A DNA stretch of 64,000 nt from positions 3,689,046-3,753,045 of the forward strand of contig NZ_CH672413.1 of NCBI RefSeq assembly GCF_000152705.1, written 5' to 3'. Shown here one piece after another: positions 53,850 to 62,471 of this stretch. The notes under the pieces were generated by a model that searched no databases, was not told where the DNA came from, and saw only the letters and a list, made by a program, of their open reading frames with translations. This stretch comes from Janibacter sp. HTCC2649 (GTDB lineage Bacteria > Actinomycetota > Actinomycetes > Actinomycetales > Dermatophilaceae). The position numbers and the translations under genes were made by a program. How positions within the stretch are numbered: the stretch's first letter is position 1; the number at the start of each line of letters is the position of its first letter.

Positions 53850-54661
53850 AGTCCGGATCAACCGAGGTCAACATCCCGCAGCTCGGTTTCGGCGTGTGGC
53901 AGGTCCCCGACGCAGAGGTCGACGCTGCCGTCCTGTCGGCCCTCGAGACCGGCTACCGCCACATCGACACCGCCAAGCTCTACGGCAACGAGGCCGGGGT
54001 CGGCCGGGCCCTGGCCGCGACCGAGGTCCCCCGCGACGACATCTTCGTCACGACCAAGGTGTGGCCGAGCGAGTTCGGCGCGCAGGAGACCGTGGAGTCG
54101 TTCACCGGCTCGATGGATCGCCTCGGGCTCGAGACCCTCGACCTGCTGCTCCTGCACTGGCCGTTCCCCGAGCAGGACAACTATGTCGACGCGTGGAAGG
54201 CGCTGCAGGCCCTGCGCGACAGCGGGCGCGTGCGCGCCATCGGCGTCTGCAACTTCCAGGTCGACCACCTGCAGCGGCTGTTCGACGAGACCGGCGAATG
54301 GCCCTCGATCAACCAGATCGAGCTCCACCCCTACCTCCAGCAGCGTGAGGTCGCCGAGTTCAACGCCGAGCACGGCATCGTGACCGAGGCCTGGAGCCCG
54401 CTCGCGTCCGGCAAGGAGGTCCTCGACGACGCCGTGATCGGCGCCATCGCCGAGCGCCTCGGTGCCACCCCAGCCCAGGTGATCATCGCGTGGCACCTCG
54501 CCCGCGGCTTCGTCGTGCTCCCCAAGTCGGTCACCCCGTCGCGCATCGCCGAGAACTTCGCGTCCACTTCAGTTGCTCTCACGGAGGCGGACATGGCCGA
54601 GATCGCGGCCCTCGACCGCGGCTTCCGCACGGGTCCCAATCCCGATGAGTTCAACGGCTGA
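53825..54661 (+). CDS. Aldo/keto reductase
   Basis: 278 aa. Catalytic tetrad segments of the AKR family: GYRHIDTAKLYGNEAGVG (Asp, Tyr), VTTKVWPSEFG (Lys), LLLHWPFP (His), and PKSVTPSRIAENF near the C-terminus binds NADPH. Reduces aldehydes or ketones. It overlaps the transporter gene, so both are likely under the MarR regulator, perhaps handling one toxic compound. Confidence 0.93.
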   Translation: MPINDIVLKSGSTEVNIPQLGFGVWQVPDAEVDAAVLSALETGYRHIDTAKLYGNEAGVGRALAATEVPRDDIFVTTKVWPSEFGAQETVESFTGSMDRLGLETLDLLLLHWPFPEQDNYVDAWKALQALRDSGRVRAIGVCNFQVDHLQRLFDETGEWPSINQIELHPYLQQREVAEFNAEHGIVTEAWSPLASGKEVLDDAVIGAIAERLGATPAQVIIAWHLARGFVVLPKSVTPSRIAENFASTSVALTEADMAEIAALDRGFRTGPNPDEFNG

Positions 54662-54676
54662 GTTTCGTACGGCTCC

Positions 54677-54796
54677 GCAGAAATACCGGTGCGCCGCAAT
54701 CCCATCCGCGCTGCGCGCGTAGAACGCACTCCGCGCGCCCACGCAGAGCGTGGGACCCGCCGCCAAGCCCAGCCAGCGGCGCACCGGTACTTCTGC
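54677..54796. repeat. 120-bp element with 21-bp inverted ends
   Basis: Arms at 54677-54697 (GCAGAAATACCGGTGCGCCG plus C) and 54776-54796 are complementary with one mismatch, 78 bp apart. The middle has a small hairpin (CCCACG/CGTGGG). It fills most of the 201-bp gap between two convergent genes. No coding potential, and no convincing target-site duplication. It could be a MITE-like element or a large bidirectional terminator. Confidence 0.7.
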
Positions 54797-54862
54797 TCCG
54801 CCCGTCAGTCACCTTTGCGTCTTGGCACGGCCCCAGACCCGCGGGCGAGCTGGGCCGCTCAC

Positions 54863-56323
54863 TCAGACTGGGAGGAGGCGGCTGACGAACTCTCTCAACT
54901 GGGCGACGTTGCGGCACTCGTGCATGTTGACGATCTCGGAGTAGCGCAGGGCCACGGAGTCACCGCTGGACCACATGCGGGCGGGTTCGGGGTTGAGCCA
55001 GGAGACGTGGCGGGCGTGGCCGGCGATCTCGCGGAGCATGTCGAACTGCGGGTCGGTGTGGTTGGAGCGCGCGTCGCCGAGGATGAGGACAGCGGTGCGA
55101 TGGCCGATGGCGTCGAGGTGGTTCTCCACGACGTCGGCGAAGACGGCGCCGTAGTCGCTGTTGCGGTGCCACCGGGTCATCCGTGAGAGGTCATCGAAGG
55201 CGCCGCTGAGGTCGCTGCCGGGGGCAGCGCCGATGATCTCGTCGGTGAGGTCGTCGACGCGGTTGACGAAGCCGAGGATCCGGACGCGGCGGAACTGGGT
55301 CGCGAGGGCCTGGACCAGCAGGATCGTGAACCGTGAGAAGCCAGCCACGGACGAGGACAGGTCGCACAGGACGACGAGGTCGGGCCGGTGCGGGCTCGCA
55401 TGCTCAAGGGCCGGACGGATGGGGATGCCGCCGGTGGACATGGAGCGGCGCAGGGTGCGGCGGACATCGATGCGCCCACGAGAGGAGCGCCGCCGGCGGG
55501 CAGCGAGCCGGGTGGCGAGCTTGCGCGAGAGGGGCTGGATCGCGCCCCGCAGCTCCTCGAGCTCGGTCGGGCCGGCGAGGAGGAAGGGCGTCTGCTCGGC
55601 AGGTGGGCGGACGGCATACCGGCTGATCCGTTCGGCGCCGCGCGCCTCTGCGTTGCGGCGGCGGGTCTCGGCTTCGACGCGACGGCGGAAGGCCGCGACG
55701 CCGGTGCGGATCTCGTCGCGGGTGAAGCGGGAGGCGAAGTTGTTGCCCGAGGCGGGGCCGCTCACACCGGATCCGGATCCGCCAGAGCCGCCGCTGCCGT
55801 CGCCGGATCCGCCGGGGGCGTCTTCGGCCGCGTCCTGCCTGCGGGCCAGGGCTCCGGCGATGGCCGTCTGCGGGGCGAGGGTGTCGAGGGCCTGTTGGGC
55901 GGAGAAAGAGCCGGTGGTAGCGGCGTTGGCCAGGGCTCCGAGTTCGGCGACGACGCGGGCCGCGAGCTCGTCCAGGGCGCGGTCGTCGCCAGCGGCCAGG
56001 GCTCTGGCGAGGTCGTCGCGGAGTTCGGCGGCGCGGGAACGTCGGTCCTCGAGGGTGCCGGGCGGTGCATCGGCGTCGACTCCGGAGCGTTCGCCGAGGG
56101 CGGCCGGGAACCACACGTCGAAGAGGTCATCGAAGACCTGTCGCTGGCCAGCGCGACGCAGGAGGGCGGCGGCAAGGCCCTCACGCAGACGGACGCGGTC
56201 GTCCAGGCCAAGCACGTGGGCGGCTGCGCCCGCGTCGACGATCTCGCTCGTGCCGACGACGACCCCGTGACCGCGCAGGGCGCGGGCGAAGCCGACGAGG
56301 CGGGAGTCGAGTGCCGTTGACAT
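54863..56323 (-). CDS. CoxE-like VWA protein
   Basis: 486 aa from ATG 56323. The N-terminal helical region resembles the CoxE/ViaA family (LVGFARALRGHGVVVGTSEI), a Gly/Ser-rich linker lies at about residues 175-195, and the C-terminal VWA domain has the MIDAS start VVLCDLSSSVAG (DxSxS), and VLILGDARSNHTDP later. No signal peptide, so it acts in the cytoplasm. Encoded 13 bp after a MoxR ATPase gene, a standard CoxD-CoxE/RavA-ViaA type pair. Confidence 0.88.
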   Translation of the reverse strand: MSTALDSRLVGFARALRGHGVVVGTSEIVDAGAAAHVLGLDDRVRLREGLAAALLRRAGQRQVFDDLFDVWFPAALGERSGVDADAPPGTLEDRRSRAAELRDDLARALAAGDDRALDELAARVVAELGALANAATTGSFSAQQALDTLAPQTAIAGALARRQDAAEDAPGGSGDGSGGSGGSGSGVSGPASGNNFASRFTRDEIRTGVAAFRRRVEAETRRRNAEARGAERISRYAVRPPAEQTPFLLAGPTELEELRGAIQPLSRKLATRLAARRRRSSRGRIDVRRTLRRSMSTGGIPIRPALEHASPHRPDLVVLCDLSSSVAGFSRFTILLVQALATQFRRVRILGFVNRVDDLTDEIIGAAPGSDLSGAFDDLSRMTRWHRNSDYGAVFADVVENHLDAIGHRTAVLILGDARSNHTDPQFDMLREIAGHARHVSWLNPEPARMWSSGDSVALRYSEIVNMHECRNVAQLREFVSRLLPV

Positions 56324-56336
56324 GGTGTCGACCCGG

Positions 56337-57221
56337 TCAGGCGGGGGCGGGGAGGTCGAGGGCGACAGCGGCGCGCTCGATGTCGTCCTGGTGCTTGAGG
56401 AGGACGCCGAGGTTGTCGCGGACGAGCTCGGCGCTGAGATCGCTGTCCTGGGTGGCACCGAGGGCGATGAGGGTGCGTGCCCAGTCGACGGTCTCGGAGA
56501 CGGACGGTGCCTTGCGCAGGCGGAGTTCGCGCAGTCGCTGGACGAGGCGCACGACAGAGGCAACGAGGGCCTCGTCGAGGCCGGGCGCTCGCAGAGTGAC
56601 GATGCGCTGCTCGAGCTCGGCGTTCGGGTAGTCGATGTGGAGGAACAGGCAGCGTCGACGCAGGGCCTCGGAGAGCTCGCGTGTCGCGTTGGACGTGAGG
56701 ACGACGAACGGCTTGTGGGTCGCGGTGATCGTGCCAAGCTCGGGGACCGTCACCTGGAAGTCGCCGAGGATCTCGAGGAGCAGCCCCTCGATCTCGACGT
56801 CGGCCTTGTCGAGCTCGTCGATGAGAAGCACGACTGGCTCCTCGCTGCGGATGGCTGCAAGCAACGGGCGGGGGAGGAGGAACTCGTCGCTGAAGATGTT
56901 GTCCCGCAACGCATCCCAGCCATCGGCTGCGTCTCGCTCGGCGGTGATGCGCAAGAGCTGCTTGGCGTGGTTCCACTCGTAGAGGGCACGTGACTCATCA
57001 ACGCCCTCGTAGCACTGGAGCCGGATGAGCTTGGCCCCCGTCGCCTCCGCAACGGCCTTGGCGAGCTCGGTCTTGCCGACGCCCGCCGGACCCTCGACCA
57101 GCAGCGGCTTGCCGAGCTGGTCGGCGAGGAACGCCGTCGTGGCGATCGCGTCGGACGCGAGGTAGCCGGTGTCGGACAGGCGCTCGCGCACCTCGTCGAT
57201 CGAGCCGAAGCGTGTAGTCAC
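56337..57221 (-). CDS. MoxR/CoxD-type AAA+ ATPase
   Basis: 294 aa. Walker A EGPAGVGKTELAKAVAEATG, Walker B VVLLIDELDKADVEIEGLLL and VVLTSNATRELSEALRRRC sensor/arginine finger region. Forms a probable remodelling machine with the CoxE-like VWA protein. Third gene of a four-gene operon that begins with two membrane VWA proteins. Confidence 0.92.
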   Translation of the reverse strand: MTTRFGSIDEVRERLSDTGYLASDAIATTAFLADQLGKPLLVEGPAGVGKTELAKAVAEATGAKLIRLQCYEGVDESRALYEWNHAKQLLRITAERDAADGWDALRDNIFSDEFLLPRPLLAAIRSEEPVVLLIDELDKADVEIEGLLLEILGDFQVTVPELGTITATHKPFVVLTSNATRELSEALRRRCLFLHIDYPNAELEQRIVTLRAPGLDEALVASVVRLVQRLRELRLRKAPSVSETVDWARTLIALGATQDSDLSAELVRDNLGVLLKHQDDIERAAVALDLPAPA

Positions 57222-57250
57222 CCGGCCATCCTGACACTGTGGCCGTGGGG

Positions 57251-59206
57251 CTACTCGGTCCGGCTGCCGCGAAGTCGGGTGCGAATGATCACGTATGCCG
57301 CGCCCAAGGCTCCCAGCACCGCCACGAGTCCCAGCCCGACCCAGATCACCCAGCCGGACCCCTCGTCCTCGGTGGCCTTCGCCCCGGTGGCTTCGGTGGC
57401 CTTGGTGTCGTCCGTGGACGTGGGCGACGCCGACGCAGCGCCGGAGGCGTCAGGCGAGGGGCCGGCGTACGTCGGCCTGCCCGATTCGGTTCCGTTGACT
57501 GCGACGGAGAAGGTGACAGGGATCGAGACTCCGGCCAGGCCCACGCCCCCGTGCTCTCCTGTGATGCCGACGGACAGGTAGTAGTTACCCGCCAGCGAGA
57601 ATCCACTCACCTCTTTGGCCCAGCGGTTCCCATAGGCGACGGCAGGGATGACGTTGACCATTGGGTCCGCCGGAACCTTGCCGGTCGATATCCACATGGA
57701 GTCCTGCCCGTCCCAGGTGTCCACTGGCTGGCGGTCGGGAGAACGCACATGACCGTAGACGTGGAGCATCTCCTGAAGCCCGCGGTCATACCAGACCCTG
57801 TCCGGCCCATCGACGGCGAAGACCGCACTCTGTCCCCATTCGATCGGGATCTTGAAGAACGTTTCTTCGCCCGGAACGATCGACGTGCTGTAGGTGCCAG
57901 AGGTGATCGCCTCTGCGTCGTTGAAGGACGTGCCGCCGATCACCCGTGTTTCCTTGCCGCTACGCGGTGACTTCGCCTTGAGGTCGAACTCCGTGACAGC
58001 AGCGGGAAGAGACGCTCCATCGGTCACCGGCGGTTCCTCGACGTAGCGGATCTCCGCAGGAGCCGATCCGCCATCGCCGGTCCGTCCGACGTTCAGGACA
58101 AGCGTGTCGGCGCTGGCGCAGGTGTCATCAGTGGTCTGACCGTTGCGTGGATCGATCGTGAAAGCCGCGGCACTGACGGACACGATCTGGCTCTTGAGGT
58201 TCTCGTTGCGGGTGATCTCGTTGGCGGAACCGCAGGCCTGACCGTCTTCGGTGGTGAGATTGACGCTCCACCCTTCGGCGCTGACTGCTTTCGACTGGGT
58301 CGGGGGCCGAGCGGTGACGCTCACGCGCGGGGTGGACCCGGGGATCGTGCGCTTGATGCGGTAGTAGAGCCGGCTCTCGAAGCCGCCTGTGGAACGTGCG
58401 GTTTGCCTGGCCTCGTCACCGAAGTTGTCAAGGTACTGGCCAGGTGTGAGCACGGGGGCGTCGCCCTTCTCGTCAGCAATGCCCTTGACCGGGGTGCCGG
58501 ACACAGTGAAGGGGCGGAGGGCGCGTTGGCTGAGTTTGTTCAGGCTGGTGGCGAGGGCGCCTGCGTCCTTGGCGTCGTAGTAGGTGCCTTTGCCGGCGTC
58601 GGCGATGCATTGGAGTTGGGTGCGGGCTTTGGCGTTGACGCCGAAGCCGACGGTGTCGATCTGGAGGTCGACGCCTGCTGCGGTGAGTTTCTTGACGATG
58701 GGGCAGGGGTCGGGCACGCAGGATTCTTCGCCGTCGGAGACGAGGACGATGTTGCGTTTGCCGCTGGTGCCGAGGTCCTTGAGGGCTTCGGTGAGCGAGT
58801 GGGCGATGGGGGTTTCACCCAAGGCCTTGATGGCGGCGATGGTGGTGGTGAGCTTGGTCTTGTCGAGCGCAGCGATGGGGTGGATGAGCTGGGTGTCTGC
58901 GCACGCGGCGGGGGTGGGTTTGCCCTTGCCGTCGACGGTGGCGCCGTAGACGCGCAGCCCGACTTGGGCGGTGTCGGGCAGTGCGCCGACGACACCGGTG
59001 AGGGCCTTCTTGGCGGCCTCGATCTTGGTCAGCCCACTGGGGTCCTTGGCTTTCATCGACCCGGAGGCGTCGAGCATGAGCAGCAACTTGCCTGGCACAG
59101 GCTCATCGGCCGATGAAGTCGCTGCTGCCGTGCCTCCCGTTCCGAAAAGCATGGCGACACAGGCGATCCCGGCCGCAACGGTGGCGGTGATGCGCGTGCG
59201 GGTCAT
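57251..59206 (-). CDS. Secreted, membrane-anchored VWA protein (copy 2)
   Basis: 651 aa. Signal peptide about 1-30, then VWA domain about residues 37-205: LLLMLDASGSMKAKDPSG has the DxSxS metal motif, GETPIAHSL its Thr and VLVSDGEESC its Asp. Cys pairs (SCVPDPCP, LQCIAD) suit an oxidising exterior. A 370-residue divergent central region follows, then a C-terminal membrane helix (VIWVGLGLVAVLGALGAAYV) and a short basic tail. Start overlaps the copy 1 stop (ATGA). It should present a metal-dependent binding domain outside the cell. Confidence 0.9.
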   Translation of the reverse strand: MTRTRITATVAAGIACVAMLFGTGGTAAATSSADEPVPGKLLLMLDASGSMKAKDPSGLTKIEAAKKALTGVVGALPDTAQVGLRVYGATVDGKGKPTPAACADTQLIHPIAALDKTKLTTTIAAIKALGETPIAHSLTEALKDLGTSGKRNIVLVSDGEESCVPDPCPIVKKLTAAGVDLQIDTVGFGVNAKARTQLQCIADAGKGTYYDAKDAGALATSLNKLSQRALRPFTVSGTPVKGIADEKGDAPVLTPGQYLDNFGDEARQTARSTGGFESRLYYRIKRTIPGSTPRVSVTARPPTQSKAVSAEGWSVNLTTEDGQACGSANEITRNENLKSQIVSVSAAAFTIDPRNGQTTDDTCASADTLVLNVGRTGDGGSAPAEIRYVEEPPVTDGASLPAAVTEFDLKAKSPRSGKETRVIGGTSFNDAEAITSGTYSTSIVPGEETFFKIPIEWGQSAVFAVDGPDRVWYDRGLQEMLHVYGHVRSPDRQPVDTWDGQDSMWISTGKVPADPMVNVIPAVAYGNRWAKEVSGFSLAGNYYLSVGITGEHGGVGLAGVSIPVTFSVAVNGTESGRPTYAGPSPDASGAASASPTSTDDTKATEATGAKATEDEGSGWVIWVGLGLVAVLGALGAAYVIIRTRLRGSRTE

Positions 59207-61173
59207 TGCAGTTCTCCATCATTGTCAGTACGGCGGCCAAGTCGGGTGCGAAGGATCACGTATGCCGCGCCCAGGGCTCCCAGCACCGCCACCAGTCCCA
59301 GCCCGACCCAGAGCAACCAGCCCGAACCCTCGTCCTCGGCCGGCTTGGCGTCCGTGGCTTCGGCAGCCGTGGCATCGCCTGCGGCCGTGGGTGAAGTGCT
59401 CGGTGACGCGGAAGCGTCAGGTGAGGTCCCGGCATACGCTGGCTGCCCGTTCGGTTCGCCGCTCACGGCAACCCGGATTCTGATCGGGAGGGGCACGTTC
59501 CCGTCCGCGCTGCCGCGGACAGGAGGGTTGCGGCTGATCGCGAAGTAGTAGTAGCCGGGCATGGACACCTGGGCGAGGTCAGGCCAGTGGTAGTCGCCGT
59601 TGCCGAAGGACTCGCGGTTGAGATAGCGCACTTCGGGGGTGAACTCGGTGAGCTCAAGTTTGTCGGTGCTACTCGAGAACATCCCTCTGTTCGACGGCGT
59701 GCCGCTCACCCTCGTCAAGGAGGAGCGAGAGGGCGTCCATGCCCCAACGACGAGGTACTGGCGGTCAACCGCACCTGCTGGGAGGGTGGCACCCTTCGCC
59801 GGTCCCTCGACGGTGAACGCTGCCCGCTGGCCGAAGTCGAGCTTGACCCGGTAGTAGAGCTGTTCACTCATCATCACCGTGTCGGTGTAGGAGCCGGGGG
59901 CCAGGGTTACGGCGTCAGAGAAGGCACCACCGCCCAGGACGGGTTGGTCGCTCCCCGTCGCCGGGGCGGTGAACTTCTGGACTGCATCCGGCTCTGTCGC
60001 AGCCGGCAGCCCAGTCACGGCAGCCACGGGTGGTTCATCGATGAAGACCAGTTCGACGGGCTGCGGGGCGGACGCACCCTCGGGGTGGCTGAGCGTCATG
60101 AGCAAGGTCTCCGACGACGCGCACGCGACCTTGACCTTGTCCTTGATCTTCTGCGTGAGGGCGTTCTTGAGGTTCACCGTCGCCGAGAGGGTGACGGCCT
60201 GGCCGTTGCGGAAGAACTCGAGTCCGGCCGCGCGTTCGGACGTGCAGTCCACTCCTTCGGGCGTGGAGACACTCAGTTCCCACGTGTCCGTGTCCGTTTC
60301 GCTCGCCTGCCGAGGTGGCCGTGCCACGAGCGAGAGCCGCACGGTGGAGCCGGGCGTGCGACGCAGAAGAATGTGTCGCTGAGGGGCCTTCGCCACGAAC
60401 GTGTCAACGTACTGACCGGGCTTGATCTCGGGCGCCTTCGCAGGGGCCTCGGTCGCTTTGACCGGAGTGCCACTCACGGTGAACGCGCGGAGGGCGCGCT
60501 GGCTGAGTTTGCTCAGTGACGTGGTGAGGGCGCTGGCGTCCTTGGCGTCGTAGTAGGTGCCCTTGCCGGCGGCGGCGATGCACTGGAGTTGAGCGCGGGC
60601 CTTGGTGTTGACCCCGAAGCCGACGGTGTCGATCTGGAGGTCGACTCCGGCTGCGGTGAGTTTCGTGATGGCGGGGCAGGGGTCGGGGACGCAGGACTCC
60701 TCGCCGTCGGAGACGAGGACGATGTTGCGTTTGCCGCTGGTGCCGAGGTCCTTGAGGGCTTCGGTGAGCGAGTGGGCGATGGGCGTCTCACCGAGGGCCT
60801 TGATGGCGGCGATGGTGGAGGTGAGCTTGGGCTTGTCGAGCGTGGCGATGGGGTGGACGAGTTGGGTGTCGGCGCAGGCGGCCGGGGTGGGTTTGCCCTT
60901 GCCGTCGACCTTGGCTCCGTAGACGCGGAGTCCGACCTGGGCGGTGTCGGGCAGGGCTCCGACAACTCCGGTCAAAGCTCTCTTGGCGGCCTCGATCTTG
61001 GTCAGCCCGGACGGGTCCTTGGCCTTCATCGACCCGGACGCGTCGAGCATGAGCAGCAGCTTGCCCGGCACGGGCTCGTCGCTCGCAGTGGCGGCGGCAG
61101 CTGGCAGTGCTGCCTGCGCGGCTCCGGTGAGCGCGATCATGACGGCAGTGGTGAGAGCGGCAAGGATCCGCAT
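59203..61173 (-). CDS. Secreted, membrane-anchored VWA protein (copy 1)
   Basis: 656 aa from ATG 61173 (MRILAALTTAVMIALTGAAQ, signal peptide). VWA domain, Cys pattern and C-terminal helix (LLWVGLGLVAVLGALGAAYV) are almost the same as in copy 2, while the central region is clearly different (for example PQRHILLRRTPGSTVRLSLV). First gene of the operon. A frame extension upstream to 61236 is unlikely to be translated. The tandem pair arose by duplication. Confidence 0.9.
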   Translation of the reverse strand: MRILAALTTAVMIALTGAAQAALPAAAATASDEPVPGKLLLMLDASGSMKAKDPSGLTKIEAAKRALTGVVGALPDTAQVGLRVYGAKVDGKGKPTPAACADTQLVHPIATLDKPKLTSTIAAIKALGETPIAHSLTEALKDLGTSGKRNIVLVSDGEESCVPDPCPAITKLTAAGVDLQIDTVGFGVNTKARAQLQCIAAAGKGTYYDAKDASALTTSLSKLSQRALRAFTVSGTPVKATEAPAKAPEIKPGQYVDTFVAKAPQRHILLRRTPGSTVRLSLVARPPRQASETDTDTWELSVSTPEGVDCTSERAAGLEFFRNGQAVTLSATVNLKNALTQKIKDKVKVACASSETLLMTLSHPEGASAPQPVELVFIDEPPVAAVTGLPAATEPDAVQKFTAPATGSDQPVLGGGAFSDAVTLAPGSYTDTVMMSEQLYYRVKLDFGQRAAFTVEGPAKGATLPAGAVDRQYLVVGAWTPSRSSLTRVSGTPSNRGMFSSSTDKLELTEFTPEVRYLNRESFGNGDYHWPDLAQVSMPGYYYFAISRNPPVRGSADGNVPLPIRIRVAVSGEPNGQPAYAGTSPDASASPSTSPTAAGDATAAEATDAKPAEDEGSGWLLWVGLGLVAVLGALGAAYVILRTRLGRRTDNDGELQ

Positions 61174-61277
61174 CGTGGTATCCCCCTTCGACGGTGTGGC
61201 AGGCCAACCGTAACGTTTGCAATAGCAAAGATGCAAGCGTCTGGGGAGGGGAGCGCTCCCCGAACGGGGTGAGCGGA

Positions 61278-61292
61278 CGGCATACTATGCCG
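61278..61292. repeat. Head-to-head octamer palindrome at kinase start
   Basis: CGGCATAC followed by TATGCCG makes a 15-bp odd palindrome centred on C61285. It spans the first possible ATG (61287) of the PfkB gene. Confidence 0.8.
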
Positions 61293-62219
61293 TCCATGGC
61301 TCCCCGGGTGATCCACACCGCACAGGCACTCGTCGACGTCGTGGTCGAGGTGCCGTCGCTGCCGCGTCGCGGTGGCAACGTCATGGCTCCGCCGCCGAAG
61401 GAGTATGCCGGGGGAGCGGTGAACATCCTGCTCGCCGCTGCGCGCCAAGGGGCGGAATGCGTGCACGCCGGAGCCACCGGGACAGGGCCTCATGGCGACC
61501 TCGTTCGGGCCGCGCTCGAGGCCGAGGGGGTGGGTGTCTCCAGTCCAGTCGTGCCCGACCTCGACACCGGCATCTGCGTGGTCATGCTCGAGCCGACGGC
61601 CGAGCGGACGTTCGTCACGACCCAGGCGGCCGAGCGGGTCATCAGCGCCGAGTCGCTGCAGACGTCGGCGCCCGTGGCCGGCGACCTGGTCTGTGTCAGC
61701 GGCTACAGCCTGACCGGAACAACGCGAGATCCGTTGTTGCAGTGGCTCGCTGGCCTTCCGGAAGGTGTGGAGGTCGTCCTCGACCCCGGCGCGATCTTCG
61801 CCGAGCTCGACGATGAGGTCCGCGAGCGGATGTTGGCGATGACGACGGTCTGGACCGGCAACGCCGAGGAAAGTGAGGCATTGACGGGTGAGGCCGACAT
61901 CGTCGTCGCGGCCGCCCGGTGCATCGACCATCTGCCCGAGGGTGCCGTCGCCATCGTCCGGGACGGACCGGAGGGCTGTGCCGTCCGCGCGGACGGCGAG
62001 ACGACGGATCTCGACGGATATCCGCAGAAGCCGGTGGACACCAACGGCGCGGGCGACACCCACACGGGAGTTCTCGTGGCATGCCGCGCTGCCGGCGCCA
62101 GCTGGGTCGACGCCGCGCGCCGGGCCAATGCGGGTGGCGCGATCAAGGTGACTCGGCGTGGGCCGGCGACGGCGCCGACGGCAGCCGAGATCGACGCCTT
62201 CCTGGCCGAGCAGGGCTGA
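61287..62219 (+). CDS. PfkB-family carbohydrate kinase
   Basis: 310 aa from ATG 61287; ATG 61296 gives MAPRVIHTAQALVDVVVEVP and is equally plausible. GGAVNILLAAARQGAECVHAG is the N-terminal ribokinase-like motif and DTNGAGDTHTGVLVA the C-terminal signature, with the catalytic Asp in GAGD. Phosphorylates a sugar or nucleoside; residues do not fix which. It diverges from the VWA operon with a 113-bp gap. Confidence 0.88.
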   Translation: MPSMAPRVIHTAQALVDVVVEVPSLPRRGGNVMAPPPKEYAGGAVNILLAAARQGAECVHAGATGTGPHGDLVRAALEAEGVGVSSPVVPDLDTGICVVMLEPTAERTFVTTQAAERVISAESLQTSAPVAGDLVCVSGYSLTGTTRDPLLQWLAGLPEGVEVVLDPGAIFAELDDEVRERMLAMTTVWTGNAEESEALTGEADIVVAAARCIDHLPEGAVAIVRDGPEGCAVRADGETTDLDGYPQKPVDTNGAGDTHTGVLVACRAAGASWVDAARRANAGGAIKVTRRGPATAPTAAEIDAFLAEQG

Positions 62220-62249
62220 CGCAGCAGCACACCTCTTGGTCGCCCGGGT

Positions 62250-62297
62250 GTCGAATTTCGCCAGCCTTGGCATGTCTCCGCCAAACACGAATTCGAC
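62250..62297. terminator. Nested stem-loop after the kinase gene
   Basis: GTCGAATT (62250-62257) pairs with AATTCGAC (62290-62297), enclosing TTGGC/GCCAA (62267-62271, 62280-62284). It is 30 bp past the kinase stop and could end that transcript, although no U-tract follows. The rest of 62220-62471 shows no gene. Confidence 0.4.
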
Positions 62298-62471
62298 TGC
62301 GGACAGGGCGAACTCGGGTCCATAGTGAGTCCGTGGCTGAGCCACCCCTCGGCGCTGAGCCGGCATGTCGAGGGCGATGACGCTGTGCGTCCTCGAGGTC
62401 GATCTGAGCCGGCACCGACCTCCTCATCGGTGATTCACCCACGCCCCGGGTGGGGCGGAATGAGGAAAGTC

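Noticed and set aside
38675-62300. 13-mer CGAATTCGACTGC found at 38675-38687 and 62288-62300, both intergenic
   Set aside because: Two copies only, with no shared flanks; may be chance or part of unrelated hairpins.
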